A stretch of DNA of 30,560 nt, taken from IMG/VR virus record IMGVR_UViG_3300035670_000943, positions 1-30,560 of that record, one strand, 5' to 3'. The stretch comes from a virus. Of this stretch, positions 1 through 8,052 are shown piece by piece. How positions within the stretch are numbered: the stretch's first letter is position 1; every line of letters starts with the position of its first letter. The position numbers were made by a program, and so were the translations under genes. The notes under the pieces were generated by a model, which was given only the letters and a program-made list of their open reading frames with translations, did not search any database and was not told the DNA's origin.

Positions 1-46
1 GGTCGGCGTGCGTCTCCGCGTATTATCCTTATTTTCCTAAGCCAAA

Positions 47-62
47 TCGGGGAGTTCCCCGA
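47..62. promoter_or_regulatory. Near-perfect palindrome upstream of terS
   Basis: A 16-nt inverted repeat (TCGGGGA, centre GT, TCCCCGA) lies 28 bases before the small terminase start. The two-base centre is too tight for an RNA hairpin loop, so it reads better as a DNA-binding site. Small terminases often bind near or within their own gene, so a packaging (cosB-like) site is one option and an operator is another. The rest of positions 1-89 holds no convincing gene. A weak AGGAA ribosome site sits around 79-83. Confidence 0.35.
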
Positions 63-89
63 AAATCACGAATGGGTAGGAAGAATTAG

Positions 90-563
90 ATGGGCGGCAA
101 GGGATCCGGCCGCAGGCCGAAGCCAGTGGAGCAGAAGGAGCGTCTCGGAAATCCGGGGAAGCGCAAGTTGGTGAAGGCCGAGGTGATCGCGTTGCCGTCT
201 GGCCGTGCTCCGGATCTTGAGCCGTGGCGACCGCTCGGGGAGGCAGGGCAGGCTCTGTGGAACCGGATCTGGACTTCCGGTGCCGCATGGCTGAAGCCGT
301 CGATCGACGGCGAGTTGTCTCTGATGGTCTGTGAGATGACGGACGAGCGTGTCCGTCTCCGAGCGCAGGTGTTCCGATCAGCGGACGACTGGCGCAGCCG
401 TAGGGGACTTCGAGAGTTGGATCGACAGATCGCGTCGCTGCTCGGCCAGTTGGGATTCTCCCCGACCGACCGTGCGACGCTTGGAGTAGGGGAAGTGAAG
501 AATCATGAGTTCGCAGAGTTGCACCGAAAGATCGCCGCGCGTCGACAGGCTGTCTCCGAGTAA
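90..563 (+). CDS. terS: Terminase small subunit, P27 family
   Basis: DNA-recognition subunit of the packaging motor, which binds the packaging site and loads the large subunit. The 157-aa product has the basic N-terminus (GRRPKP, residues 7-12) and GNPGKR motif (residues 20-25) typical of P27-family small terminases, followed by a helical body. The length fits the family. It is the first gene of the window, and its 3' end overlaps the large terminase start by 59 bases, which suggests translational coupling. The ATG at 90 is preceded by a purine-rich stretch. The family call is fairly firm because of the motif and the neighbouring large subunit. Confidence 0.85.
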   Translation: MGGKGSGRRPKPVEQKERLGNPGKRKLVKAEVIALPSGRAPDLEPWRPLGEAGQALWNRIWTSGAAWLKPSIDGELSLMVCEMTDERVRLRAQVFRSADDWRSRRGLRELDRQIASLLGQLGFSPTDRATLGVGEVKNHEFAELHRKIAARRQAVSE

Positions 564-2031
564 GGCGTGGGCACCGGCGTTCTACACGCCGCGCATCTGG
601 AAGCCGTCTGACGGTGCGGACGCGATCGCGTTTGCGCGTGAGCATTTCGTGGTGACGAAGGGATTCCGTGCTGGCGAGCCGCTCGAGTTCCTACCGTGGC
701 AGCGGTGGCTGCTCGGCGCACTGTTAGAGCGTCGCGAGCACGCCGATGGGCGTGCTGGCCGTCTCCGGTATCGGCGTGCTCTGATCGGCCTGCCCCGTAA
801 GCAGGGGAAGTCTCTGATCGGATCGACGCTCGGGATCTACGGGATGGTGGCTGGCGAGGCTGGCGCGGAGGTGTATGCCGTCGCCGGTGACCGGCAGCAG
901 GCAAGGATCATTTTCAATGAGGCGAAGCAGCAGGTGCAGATGTCGCCGCTGCTCTCACAGGAATGCAAGGTGTATCGCGATGTTCTCGAGATGCCGAGGT
1001 TCGGCTCGATCTTTCGCGTGCTCTCGAGCGAGTTCAAGGGACAGGCTGGACTGAATCCAAGTCTGGTGCTGTTCGACGAATTGTGGAACCAGTCGACCGA
1101 TGATCTCTGGGATCAGTTGACGCTCGGCTCCGGTGCTCGCGTCGAGCCGCTCGTGGTGGCGATCACGACCGCTGGCTTCGATCTCGAGACTCCGGCTGGC
1201 CGTCTGTACCAGCGCGGCAAGCGCATCGCGGCCGGCGAGGAGGAGGACGATACTTTCGGATTCTGGTGGTGGGAGGCTCCAGCCGACTGCGACATTCACG
1301 ATCGGAAGGCGTGGCGCATCGCGAATCCGAACATCGCCGCAGGGCTGATGGATCTCGGGGACATGGATGTCGCATCGAAGCAGTCAGCGGAGAACAGTTT
1401 CCGTCGCTGGCGATTGAACCAATGGGCGCGCACCAGCGCGGAGTCATGGCTCCCAGCAGGCGCATGGGAGGCGTGCCAGTCTGATGATGATCTGGATCCC
1501 GATCTGCCGGTATGGGTGGGGATCGACATGGCGATGAAGCATGACTCGATCGCTGTCGTCGTCGCCCAGCCGCAGGACGATCGCATTGTGCTCCGCTCTC
1601 AGATCTGGCGACCCTCTGACGAGGGTGTCGATGTGGCCGGCGTGGAAGCGCACCTACGCGAACTGCACCGCCGCTACACCGTGCAGGAGTTCGCATTCGA
1701 CCCTGCCTACTTTCTGCGCTCTGCTGAGGCTTTGCTCGATGATGGATTGCCGATGGTGGAGTTCCCACAGTCCGGTGCGCGTATGGTGCCGGCGTGCGGC
1801 CACGCATACGAGTTGATCGTTGCCGGCAAGGTGGCACACGATGGCTCTCCCACTTTCACTGATCATGTTCTCTCGGCCGCGCAGCGCATGAGCGACTCTG
1901 GCTGGCGACTCTCGAAGGGCAAGTCCAAGCGCAAGATCGACGCTTGCATTGCTATGGTGATGGCGTTGGATCGCGCCACATCCAAGCCGCGTGAGGTGGT
2001 CGCGCCGAGCGTATTGGATATCTGGGGATGA
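505..2031 (+). CDS. terL: Terminase large subunit
   Basis: ATPase and nuclease that drives DNA into the prohead and cuts it. The 508-aa product shows a Walker A-like GLPRKQGKS (residues 95-103), Walker B LVLFDE (187-192) and a coupling-type TTAG (221-224). Its C-terminal RNase H-like nuclease domain has candidate metal ligands D341 and D347 (in VGIDMAMKHD), D399 and D479. Length and layout fit the Terminase_1-type large subunit of HK97-like phages. The start at 505 has AGGGGAAG upstream at 488-495 and overlaps terS. The stop overlaps the next gene's ATG (ATGA). Confidence 0.95.
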   Translation: MSSQSCTERSPRVDRLSPSKAWAPAFYTPRIWKPSDGADAIAFAREHFVVTKGFRAGEPLEFLPWQRWLLGALLERREHADGRAGRLRYRRALIGLPRKQGKSLIGSTLGIYGMVAGEAGAEVYAVAGDRQQARIIFNEAKQQVQMSPLLSQECKVYRDVLEMPRFGSIFRVLSSEFKGQAGLNPSLVLFDELWNQSTDDLWDQLTLGSGARVEPLVVAITTAGFDLETPAGRLYQRGKRIAAGEEEDDTFGFWWWEAPADCDIHDRKAWRIANPNIAAGLMDLGDMDVASKQSAENSFRRWRLNQWARTSAESWLPAGAWEACQSDDDLDPDLPVWVGIDMAMKHDSIAVVVAQPQDDRIVLRSQIWRPSDEGVDVAGVEAHLRELHRRYTVQEFAFDPAYFLRSAEALLDDGLPMVEFPQSGARMVPACGHAYELIVAGKVAHDGSPTFTDHVLSAAQRMSDSGWRLSKGKSKRKIDACIAMVMALDRATSKPREVVAPSVLDIWG

Positions 2032-2165
2032 GAAGTTGGCTTGCTCTGTTCATTGAGATCGCAGGTGCTGTCGCTCTCGTTACCGGTGTTGCACTAATCT
2101 CGGTGCCGGCTGCACTGATTGTGGGTGGCCTATTGGCGATCATCGGGAGTGAGTTCGGCGCATGA
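2028..2165 (+). CDS. Small membrane protein between terminase and portal
   Basis: A 45-aa reading frame that is almost entirely hydrophobic, with two short helices (about residues 3-22 and 26-40) separated by SVP. It overlaps terL by ATGA at its start and the portal gene by ATGA at its end, so it is locked into the translation chain, which argues that it is real. Tiny hydrophobic ORFs at this place occur in other actinophages. I know of no demonstrated role. It could act at the membrane, or serve mainly to couple translation of the portal gene. Confidence 0.7.
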   Translation: MRSWLALFIEIAGAVALVTGVALISVPAALIVGGLLAIIGSEFGA

Positions 2166-3358
2166 GCATCATCAGGAGAGGACTCGAGCGACGCGCACTT
2201 CCGTCTGATATCGATCCGTATGGGTTGACGGCTCGGCCACAGTTCCAGAACTACTCCGGTGAACTTGTCACCGAGATGACCGCATTCGCGCACACGGCTG
2301 TGCTGTCGAGTTGTATGTTGATCGCTGATTCGCTCGCGTGTATGCCGCTGGAGTTGACGCGCGAACGCACCGGTGGACGCATTGAACGACTGCCGCGTCC
2401 GTCTCTGCTGGAGCAACCGAACGAGCGTCAGACGATGTTCGAGTTCATGCACCAAGCGGTGCTGACGATGGCGATCCACGGATCGGACTTCATCTACGCA
2501 CCGCAAGGCTCTGGCGGTATGCCAGTCGAGTTGGTGAACATTCACCCGATGCTCGTGAAGGATCTGGACAAGAACGAGGACGGCTATCTGTACCAGATCG
2601 GCAAGGAACGCTACGGACGCGATGTCGTCAAGGGTGTGCACTGGATCATGCTGCCGAATCACAAGCGCGGTGTCGCTCCGCTCGAGGTGCTCCGGAACAC
2701 GATCGGTGTCGGACTCGCGATGGACAAGTTTCTGGCGCAGTTCTACGGCGATGGCGCGACTCCGTCGAGCGTCCTCGAGACTGAAGGCACGCTGACGCAG
2801 GAGCAGGCACGGATCGCTCGCGAGACTTGGGAGGACTCTCTGTATCGTCGCCGGCGACCGGCTGTTCTCTCTGGCGGCATGAAGTGGCGACCGGTAGTGA
2901 CCAGCGCGGCTGATGCACAGATGCTTGAGCACCGCGAGGCTGTCGTGCGTGATATCGCACGCGCCTATCGCATTCCTCTGCACTTGATCGGCGGTGTCGG
3001 TGGCCAGAACGAGACCTACCAGAATGTCGAGTCTGCAGGTATTTCATTCGTCCGGTACACGCTGCTGCCGTGGATGCGGCGCATGGAAGATGTGCTGTCC
3101 GGCATGATGCCGGCGACCTATCGCGTCAAGTTCAACGCGGACGAGTTCATGCGTGCAGACATTTCGACGCGCGTCCGTGCGCAGCAAGCAATGATCATGT
3201 CCGGAACGCTGTCCCCGAACGAGGCGCGCCACATGGAGAATCGCGAACCATATGTCGGTGGCGATCAGTTTGTGCTCGGCATTGCCGGTGCTCCGATCGC
3301 CGGTGTCGATGGTGGAGATCTGCCGACGATCGGCAAGGATGCGGAGGTGGCCGAGTGA
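2162..3358 (+). CDS. Portal protein, HK97 type
   Basis: Forms the dodecameric vertex ring through which DNA enters and to which the connector binds. The 398-aa product has the usual features of the Phage_portal family: an N-terminal helical part with a TMAIHGSDF segment (102-110), a central beta wing, and a conserved stem/crown region around IPLHLIGG (271-278) and NETYQNVE (283-290). The C-terminus is SPNEAR...EPYVGGDQF (351-370), as in related HK97-type portals. It lies directly after the terminase block and before the protease, the standard order. Its stop overlaps the GTG start of the next small gene. Confidence 0.93.
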   Translation: MSIIRRGLERRALPSDIDPYGLTARPQFQNYSGELVTEMTAFAHTAVLSSCMLIADSLACMPLELTRERTGGRIERLPRPSLLEQPNERQTMFEFMHQAVLTMAIHGSDFIYAPQGSGGMPVELVNIHPMLVKDLDKNEDGYLYQIGKERYGRDVVKGVHWIMLPNHKRGVAPLEVLRNTIGVGLAMDKFLAQFYGDGATPSSVLETEGTLTQEQARIARETWEDSLYRRRRPAVLSGGMKWRPVVTSAADAQMLEHREAVVRDIARAYRIPLHLIGGVGGQNETYQNVESAGISFVRYTLLPWMRRMEDVLSGMMPATYRVKFNADEFMRADISTRVRAQQAMIMSGTLSPNEARHMENREPYVGGDQFVLGIAGAPIAGVDGGDLPTIGKDAEVAE

Positions 3359-3621
3359 AGGCGTACAAGGTGACGGTGACTGATGTTGTGACGGAATTGG
3401 TTCCGCGCGACAACATCTTTCGCGGTGTATGGGTGCAGATCGAAGGAAACAACACGGTCTACATCGGTGGCTCGAATGTGACTGCTGATCAGGGATTCCC
3501 GATCGTGAAGCACGCTGCTCCGATCGCTGGCCAACTTGGAGCCGGCGACGGACTCTGGGGAATCTGCGCTGCTGGCCAGACCGAAGTCATTCGCATCATC
3601 ACACCGGATCAGGATTCGTAA
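3355..3621 (+). CDS. Hypothetical small head-region protein
   Basis: An 88-aa protein read from a GTG at 3355 that overlaps the portal stop (GTGA). It ends in TAATG, sharing a base with the protease start. The predicted content is mostly beta strand, with a VYIGGSNVT segment near residue 37 followed by a QGFPI turn. Small proteins with a VYIGGS.VT core recur in phage structural modules, but I cannot name a proven function. A minor structural or decoration role is possible from position alone. There is no signal peptide or membrane segment. Confidence 0.75.
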   Translation: MKAYKVTVTDVVTELVPRDNIFRGVWVQIEGNNTVYIGGSNVTADQGFPIVKHAAPIAGQLGAGDGLWGICAAGQTEVIRIITPDQDS

Positions 3622-5213
3622 TGCCTTTCGGGATCTCGCAGACGCAGTCTGATTGCTCCGGCTGGGCAACCGTGAAGCAGGAAGCCGATGGCACCTACAC
3701 GACGATCGGCTGTCATGCATCGAAGCAGGAAGCGATTGACCAGATGGTTGTCGTCTCTCTGGCCGAGGACATCGAGCCGCTCGGGGATGTCGGCTCTCGC
3801 GAGATGATCTACGAGGATGTGCTCGAGCCGGATGAGCCGGAGGATGAAGGCATCGAGGTATCGGACGAGGACATTCTCGAGGTAATGGGTGAGACTGGAT
3901 TGTCGCCGCGCGACGCTGCTCTGTATGAGGCGTATGAAGCGATCGCGGAGAAGTTCGGGATGTGGACGCAGGAGGACGCGCACTACATGGCCGCGTCTCC
4001 ATTTGCGGAGGACGGGATCAAGTGTGGCAACTGTCCTCTGTTCGTCGGTGGCGGTGGCTGCGAGATCGTTGAGGGTGAGATCGCGGCCGAGGGTGTCTGC
4101 AAGTTGTGGGTGATCCGGAAGGATCTGCTCGCTCCGGCTCGCGAGCCTGAAGCCGTCTCTGACCCCTCTGGGAGCCTCACAGCCGCGTCAACCGGCACCA
4201 CGGCTGTCTCTGTCCGGTTCCAAATGAGCGAGCCGTCTGGGGCTGCTCTCGAGGTGCGTGCACCGGTGGATCTGTCTGCTCCGGCTTTCATGCGCTCCAG
4301 CGCGAAGCGTGGACTGGCTCTGCATGAGCAAGGGCTGTCCGGCGATGGGCTGAAGCCGGCGACCGTCGCGGACGCACGCAAGATGGCTGCTGGCACGATC
4401 AGCGAAGCGAAGTGGCGCAAGATCGCACCGTGGATCGCAAGGCACATTGTCGATCTCGAGGCTGTCGAGGGTGACGAGATCACTGCTGGCCTTGTCGCGA
4501 TGCTGCTCTGGGGTGGCGGCTCGAGCGCACAGTCCGCGCGTCGCGCACAGCGATACGCTGAACGGATCGTGGCGCAGTTGGATGAGCGTGGCATAAGATC
4601 GACGCAGGACTTTGACGAGGTAGATATGAGCACTGTCGAGTGGGTGAGCAAGCAAGTGGATGAGCGTCGCTCTGTCGCGTACTCGAATCTCGAAGTGCGC
4701 GCTGCCGAGGACGGAACGAAGTTGATCGGCTACGCGGCCGTGTTCGATTCCCCATCGGAGCCGATGCCGTTCACCGAGTTCGTCCGGCGCGGTGCCTTCT
4801 CCAAGACTCTGAACGACGGAGCCGATGTCCGTCTGCTCGTGGATCACGAAGGCGTGCCGCTCGCACGCACCAAGTCCGGCACGCTCTCACTGGTCGAGGA
4901 CGACCGTGGACTCCGAGTCGAGGCTGATCTGGATCCCACCAACCCTGACGCGGCTCGCATCATCTCGGCCATGCGACGCGGCGATCTGTCGCAGATGAGT
5001 TTCGCGTTCCGCACCATCAAGGACGCATGGAACGCTGACCGCTCCGTGCGCGAATTGCGCGAGGTGCAACTGTTCGATGTTTCCGTTGTGACTTTCCCAG
5101 CGTATGAAGAAACAGTTGCCGAGTTGCGCGCACTGTCCGACGCTGATACTTTGTCGCGCGTGAGTCGCACTCGCTTGCTCGCAAGTGAACTGCGCATCGC
5201 ACGAAGCAAATGA
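3621..5213 (+). CDS. Multidomain capsid maturation protease (S78-like)
   Basis: Prohead protease that removes the capsid protein's scaffold domain. In this 530-aa protein the protease is C-terminal (about 355-500). Catalytic candidates are H409 in LLVDHEG and S460 in QMSFAF, as in the U35/S78 herpes-like fold. N-terminal parts, in order: a small domain with GCHASKQEA (30-38), an acidic stretch (48-90), a four-cysteine cluster (C135, C138, C147, C160; C-x2-C-x8-C-x12-C) that could bind metal or an Fe-S centre, and a helical domain (222-325) containing TVADARKMA and LLWGGG. Such fusions occur in actinophage head modules. An in-frame ATG at 4626 (M336) with GAGGT upstream could give a separate 195-aa protease. 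Confidence 0.88.
   Translation: MPFGISQTQSDCSGWATVKQEADGTYTTIGCHASKQEAIDQMVVVSLAEDIEPLGDVGSREMIYEDVLEPDEPEDEGIEVSDEDILEVMGETGLSPRDAALYEAYEAIAEKFGMWTQEDAHYMAASPFAEDGIKCGNCPLFVGGGGCEIVEGEIAAEGVCKLWVIRKDLLAPAREPEAVSDPSGSLTAASTGTTAVSVRFQMSEPSGAALEVRAPVDLSAPAFMRSSAKRGLALHEQGLSGDGLKPATVADARKMAAGTISEAKWRKIAPWIARHIVDLEAVEGDEITAGLVAMLLWGGGSSAQSARRAQRYAERIVAQLDERGIRSTQDFDEVDMSTVEWVSKQVDERRSVAYSNLEVRAAEDGTKLIGYAAVFDSPSEPMPFTEFVRRGAFSKTLNDGADVRLLVDHEGVPLARTKSGTLSLVEDDRGLRVEADLDPTNPDAARIISAMRRGDLSQMSFAFRTIKDAWNADRSVRELREVQLFDVSVVTFPAYEETVAELRALSDADTLSRVSRTRLLASELRIARSK
4620..4628 (+). promoter_or_regulatory. Possible internal translation start for the free protease domain
   Basis: GAGGT lies four bases before an in-frame ATG at 4626, exactly at the boundary between the helical accessory domain and the protease domain of the 3621-5213 gene. 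Initiation here would give a 195-residue protein, a common size for a stand-alone HK97-type prohead protease. The spacing is short but usable. The site is seen in the sequence; its use is inference. Confidence 0.35.
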
Positions 5214-5294
5214 CACGCCGGAGTTGAGCCGCCGATCTGGGCACTCAGATATCCACTGTCGATCCACACCGATCCGCATGGAAGGAAACCAGAC
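5214..5294 (+). promoter_or_regulatory. Leader of the capsid gene
   Basis: This 81-base gap between protease and capsid genes has no ORF. It holds a short inverted repeat (ATCTG, loop GGCACT, CAGAT) near 5240-5255 and the AAGGA ribosome site at 5282-5286. Strong capsid expression would suit a promoter or processing site here, but I see no clear -35/-10 pair. Confidence 0.25.
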
Positions 5295-6593
5295 ATGGCA
5301 CATTCAGACACTCTCATCGAGAAGCGCGCTGCGCTGATCGCACAGGCAGAGCAGATCGTCGAGACCGCGAAGGTCGAAGAGCGCGATCTCACCGTCGAGG
5401 ACGAGCAGACGATCGACTCTGCGCTCGAGGAAGTTCGCTCGCTGGACGAGCAGATCGCTCGCCACAAGGATCTCGAGGCTCGCGCTGCCGAGGCCGCTGA
5501 TCTCCGCGCCGCCCACAAGATCGAAGAGGCTCCGGCTCGCGTTGTGCGCGAGGCTCGCACCTACTCCGAGCGTGGCGACCACTCGTTCCTCACTGACGCA
5601 TTCAACGCACAGTTCCGTGGCGACTCGCTCGCGAACGAGCGTCTCGCGCGCCACATGAACGAGGAGCGCATCGAGCGTCGCGATGTCACCAGCGCAAACT
5701 TCGCTGGACTCGTGGTGCCGCAGTACCTGATCGACCTCGCTGCTCCTTTCGCACGCGCCGGTCGACCCGTCGCTGACCGCGCACGCAAGCACCAGTTGCC
5801 GGATGCCGGACTCACACTGTCGATCTCGAAGGTGACGACCGGATCGTCCGTCGCGAACCAGACCGAAGGTGCTGCCGTCTCCGAGACGAACATGGACGAC
5901 ACCAAGTTGGACATCTCAGTCGCGACCGTCGCTGGCCAGCAGACCGTTTCGCGTCAGGCTCTCGAGCGCGGCACCGGTGTCGACATGATCGTGATGGGCG
6001 ATCTCATCTCGGCGTATCACACGAAGGTCGACGCGAATGTCGTGGCCGAACTTCTTGCGTCCGCTGGGCAGAGCGTCACGGCCACCGATGCCTCACCGAC
6101 CGTCGCTGAGTTGTACCCCAAGTTGGCTGACGCTGTGCAGAAGGTGCAGACCACTTTCTACGCTGGCCCGAACGCGATCATCATGCATCCGCGTCGACTG
6201 GCGTGGTTCATGGCTGCTCTCGACACGACCAACCGTCCGCTCGTGGTGCCTGCACCGCGTTCGCAGAACGGTGTGGGTGCTGGCGAAGGTTCACCGCAGT
6301 ACGGCAACAGCGGCTACGAGATCATGGGACTCCCGATCATCACCGACGCGAATGTCACGACCGCCGAAGGCGCAGGCACGAACGAAGATGTGATCTTCAT
6401 CGGCAACCTGCAGGAACTGCACCTCTGGGAGCAGGGCAACGGCGAGCCGATGTACCTGCGCTTCGATCAGCCGAAGGCTGCGGAACTCGATGTTCTCGCA
6501 GTGGTCTACGGCTATGTCGCGTACACCGCCAACCGCTACGCGAACGCGTGGGCGAAGGTGACCGGCACCGCTCTCGTCGCACCGACATTCTGA
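5295..6593 (+). CDS. Major capsid protein, HK97 fold
   Basis: Main shell protein. The 432-aa product starts with a long charged coiled-coil segment (about residues 1-80), the delta-type scaffold removed by the protease upstream. The Phage_capsid body follows from about residue 125 onward: PQYLIDLAAPFARAGRP, a P-domain region with an NAIIMHPRRLAWF segment, and a C-terminal strand region. The start is well supported by AAGGA eight bases upstream. An 81-base gap separates it from the protease gene. A strong hairpin follows the stop (6601-6648) and may set the level of downstream message. Confidence 0.95.
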   Translation: MAHSDTLIEKRAALIAQAEQIVETAKVEERDLTVEDEQTIDSALEEVRSLDEQIARHKDLEARAAEAADLRAAHKIEEAPARVVREARTYSERGDHSFLTDAFNAQFRGDSLANERLARHMNEERIERRDVTSANFAGLVVPQYLIDLAAPFARAGRPVADRARKHQLPDAGLTLSISKVTTGSSVANQTEGAAVSETNMDDTKLDISVATVAGQQTVSRQALERGTGVDMIVMGDLISAYHTKVDANVVAELLASAGQSVTATDASPTVAELYPKLADAVQKVQTTFYAGPNAIIMHPRRLAWFMAALDTTNRPLVVPAPRSQNGVGAGEGSPQYGNSGYEIMGLPIITDANVTTAEGAGTNEDVIFIGNLQELHLWEQGNGEPMYLRFDQPKAAELDVLAVVYGYVAYTANRYANAWAKVTGTALVAPTF

Positions 6594-6600
6594 TCTCTGT

Positions 6601-6648
6601 GAGATGATGGGTGGGGCTGTCGCTTGACGGCGGCTCCACTCATCTCTC
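6601..6648 (+). terminator. Strong hairpin after the capsid gene
   Basis: A 17-bp stem (6606-6622 with 6628-6644, four G-U pairs, five-base loop) extends by four more pairs (6601-6604 with 6645-6648) past a single bulged T. It begins eight bases after the capsid stop and ends before the next ribosome site. There is no following T-run, so it may be a weak terminator, an attenuator or an mRNA-stabilising end rather than a full stop. Confidence 0.6.
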
Positions 6649-6663
6649 TCGGAAGGACTGATC

Positions 6664-6864
6664 ATGACTGATTCGATCGTGCAGGCTCTGCTCGCTGAAC
6701 GCGAGGGCTATGTGCGTCGCGGCCTCAAAGACCGTGTCGCGCAAGTGGATGCGCAGTTGGCGCGTTTCGGTATCGCGGTGGATCGCCGCGTCGAGACTGC
6801 TGCTGTGGAAGTGGACTCGGAGAAGGCTGTCTCGAAGCAGGTGGCTCGGAAACGGAAGGCGTGA
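6664..6864 (+). CDS. Hypothetical small protein downstream of capsid
   Basis: A 66-aa basic protein starting ten bases after GGAAGG. The N-terminal half is an amphipathic helix containing LLAEREGYVRRGLKDRVAQV, followed by RFGI and a Lys/Arg-rich tail. Small proteins with an EREGYVRRGLKDR-like segment are common immediately after the capsid gene in actinophages. The function is not established as far as I know. A head-assembly accessory role is a guess from place. It ends three bases before the connector gene. Confidence 0.78.
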   Translation: MTDSIVQALLAEREGYVRRGLKDRVAQVDAQLARFGIAVDRRVETAAVEVDSEKAVSKQVARKRKA

Positions 6865-6867
6865 CGC

Positions 6868-7464
6868 ATGGCGATCACCAACGGATATTGCACTCTCTCC
6901 GAGGTGAAGGCCGCGCTCCGGATCTCTGACTCTGTTGACGACACGCTGCTGGAGAACTCGATTGAGGCGGCATCGCGTCGCGTCGACGGCTACTGCGGCA
7001 GGTTCTTTTATCAGAAGGTCGCGACCGTGAAGTTCTTTCCGCGCGACGAATACAAGTGTCCGATTCCGGATCTCGCGTCATCGACGCTGACGCTGCGCAC
7101 TGACGGTGCCGGCGATGGGACTTTCTCGACCACATGGACGAGCGGCCAGTACCAGTTGGAACCATTTGATGTGGCTCTGCAGGGACGGCCGTACCGCTCG
7201 ATCGTCGCGATCGGCGGCACTACCTTTCCTCTGTTCACGATTCCCTCGATACCGACCGTCGAGGTGGCAGGCACTTGGGGCTGGCCGGCCGTACCGGACG
7301 ATGTGCGTGAGGCGACGCTGCTGCTCGCGATCCGTGGATTTGCGCGCTACAACGCTGCGCTCGGCGTAGTGGGATTCGCGGACATGGCCATTCAGGTGCG
7401 TTCTGTGGATCCGGATGTGCGTGATCTCTTGCTCCCCTACCGGCTGATCGGGATCGGTGGCTGA
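6868..7464 (+). CDS. Head-tail connector, gp6-like
   Basis: Adaptor ring protein that docks under the portal. The 198-aa product begins MAITNGYCTL and continues with helices (VKAALRI, TLLENSIEAASRRVDGYCGR), the usual N-terminal pattern of HK97 gp6-like connectors. A beta-rich insert and a C-terminal helical part (DVREATLLLAIRGFARY) follow. It sits between the capsid and tail completion genes and overlaps the next gene as TGATG. The DNA-packaging connector family call is fairly secure from pattern and place. Confidence 0.85.
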   Translation: MAITNGYCTLSEVKAALRISDSVDDTLLENSIEAASRRVDGYCGRFFYQKVATVKFFPRDEYKCPIPDLASSTLTLRTDGAGDGTFSTTWTSGQYQLEPFDVALQGRPYRSIVAIGGTTFPLFTIPSIPTVEVAGTWGWPAVPDDVREATLLLAIRGFARYNAALGVVGFADMAIQVRSVDPDVRDLLLPYRLIGIGG

Positions 7465-7871
7465 TGCCGGCGACCCCATCTCAGGTGATGGCTGGGATCA
7501 AGACGCGGCTCGCGACGATCTCGGGGCTGCGGACTTTCGACTACCAGCCGGAGCAGGTGAACCCACCGATCGCGTTTCCCTCGATCACGGGTGTCCGCTA
7601 CTACGGTGCCTTCGGCGGCGGTGATGTGCAGTTCGATCTGGATGTGACTGTCGTTGTCGGCCGATACACCGACCGGCTCTCATTCGCACGGCTCGACGAC
7701 TACATGGCATTCAGTGGAGCCTCGAGCATCCGTGCCGCGATCGAAGGCGACCGCACGCTCGGTGGAGTCTGCGCTGATCTGATAGTAGATTCCTCTGCAG
7801 CGATCTCCAGTCTTGCGGCCGGCGATGGCGAATTTCTCATGGCGACTTTCTCAGTCACCGTTCACGGATAA
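7464..7871 (+). CDS. Tail terminator / tail completion protein candidate
   Basis: A 135-aa protein beginning with a helix (PSQVMAGIKTRLATISGLRTFDY), then PPIAFPSI and a beta-rich body containing FDLDVTVVVGR and FLMATFSVTVHG. This helix-then-sheet pattern, length and position between the gp6-like connector and major tail protein match tail terminator or completion proteins of siphophages. The exact family is not certain. The start overlaps the connector stop (TGATG). Confidence 0.7.
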   Translation: MPATPSQVMAGIKTRLATISGLRTFDYQPEQVNPPIAFPSITGVRYYGAFGGGDVQFDLDVTVVVGRYTDRLSFARLDDYMAFSGASSIRAAIEGDRTLGGVCADLIVDSSAAISSLAAGDGEFLMATFSVTVHG

Positions 7872-7881
7872 GGACAAGCAC

Positions 7882-8046
7882 ATGGCGCAATACAAGGTGA
7901 TCTCAGATCGTCTGGTTGACTTCAAGCAAGGTGAGGTCGTTGACGAGAAGGCGTTCGGTGATAGTCTGCAGTGGCTCACCGACGCTGGACACATCGCTCC
8001 GGTTGCGTCGAGCACCAAGACCAAGACCGACGACACGAAGGATTGA
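7882..8046 (+). CDS. Hypothetical 54-aa protein
   Basis: Starts at ATG 7882 with AAGGA upstream and ends six bases before the major tail gene. The product has a small beta-helix core (YKVISDRLVDFKQGEVV, then a helix around FGDSLQWLTDAGHI) and a charged Thr/Lys/Asp tail. Small proteins of this design often precede the major tail protein in actinophages. The role is unknown. It is too short for domain assignment. Confidence 0.72.
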   Translation: MAQYKVISDRLVDFKQGEVVDEKAFGDSLQWLTDAGHIAPVASSTKTKTDDTKD

Positions 8047-8052
8047 TCACAG

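Noticed and set aside
1952-2983. 343-codon open frame on the minus strand
   Set aside because: Opposite the portal gene. Low-complexity Arg/His-rich product, no ribosome site, and every supported gene is on the plus strand.
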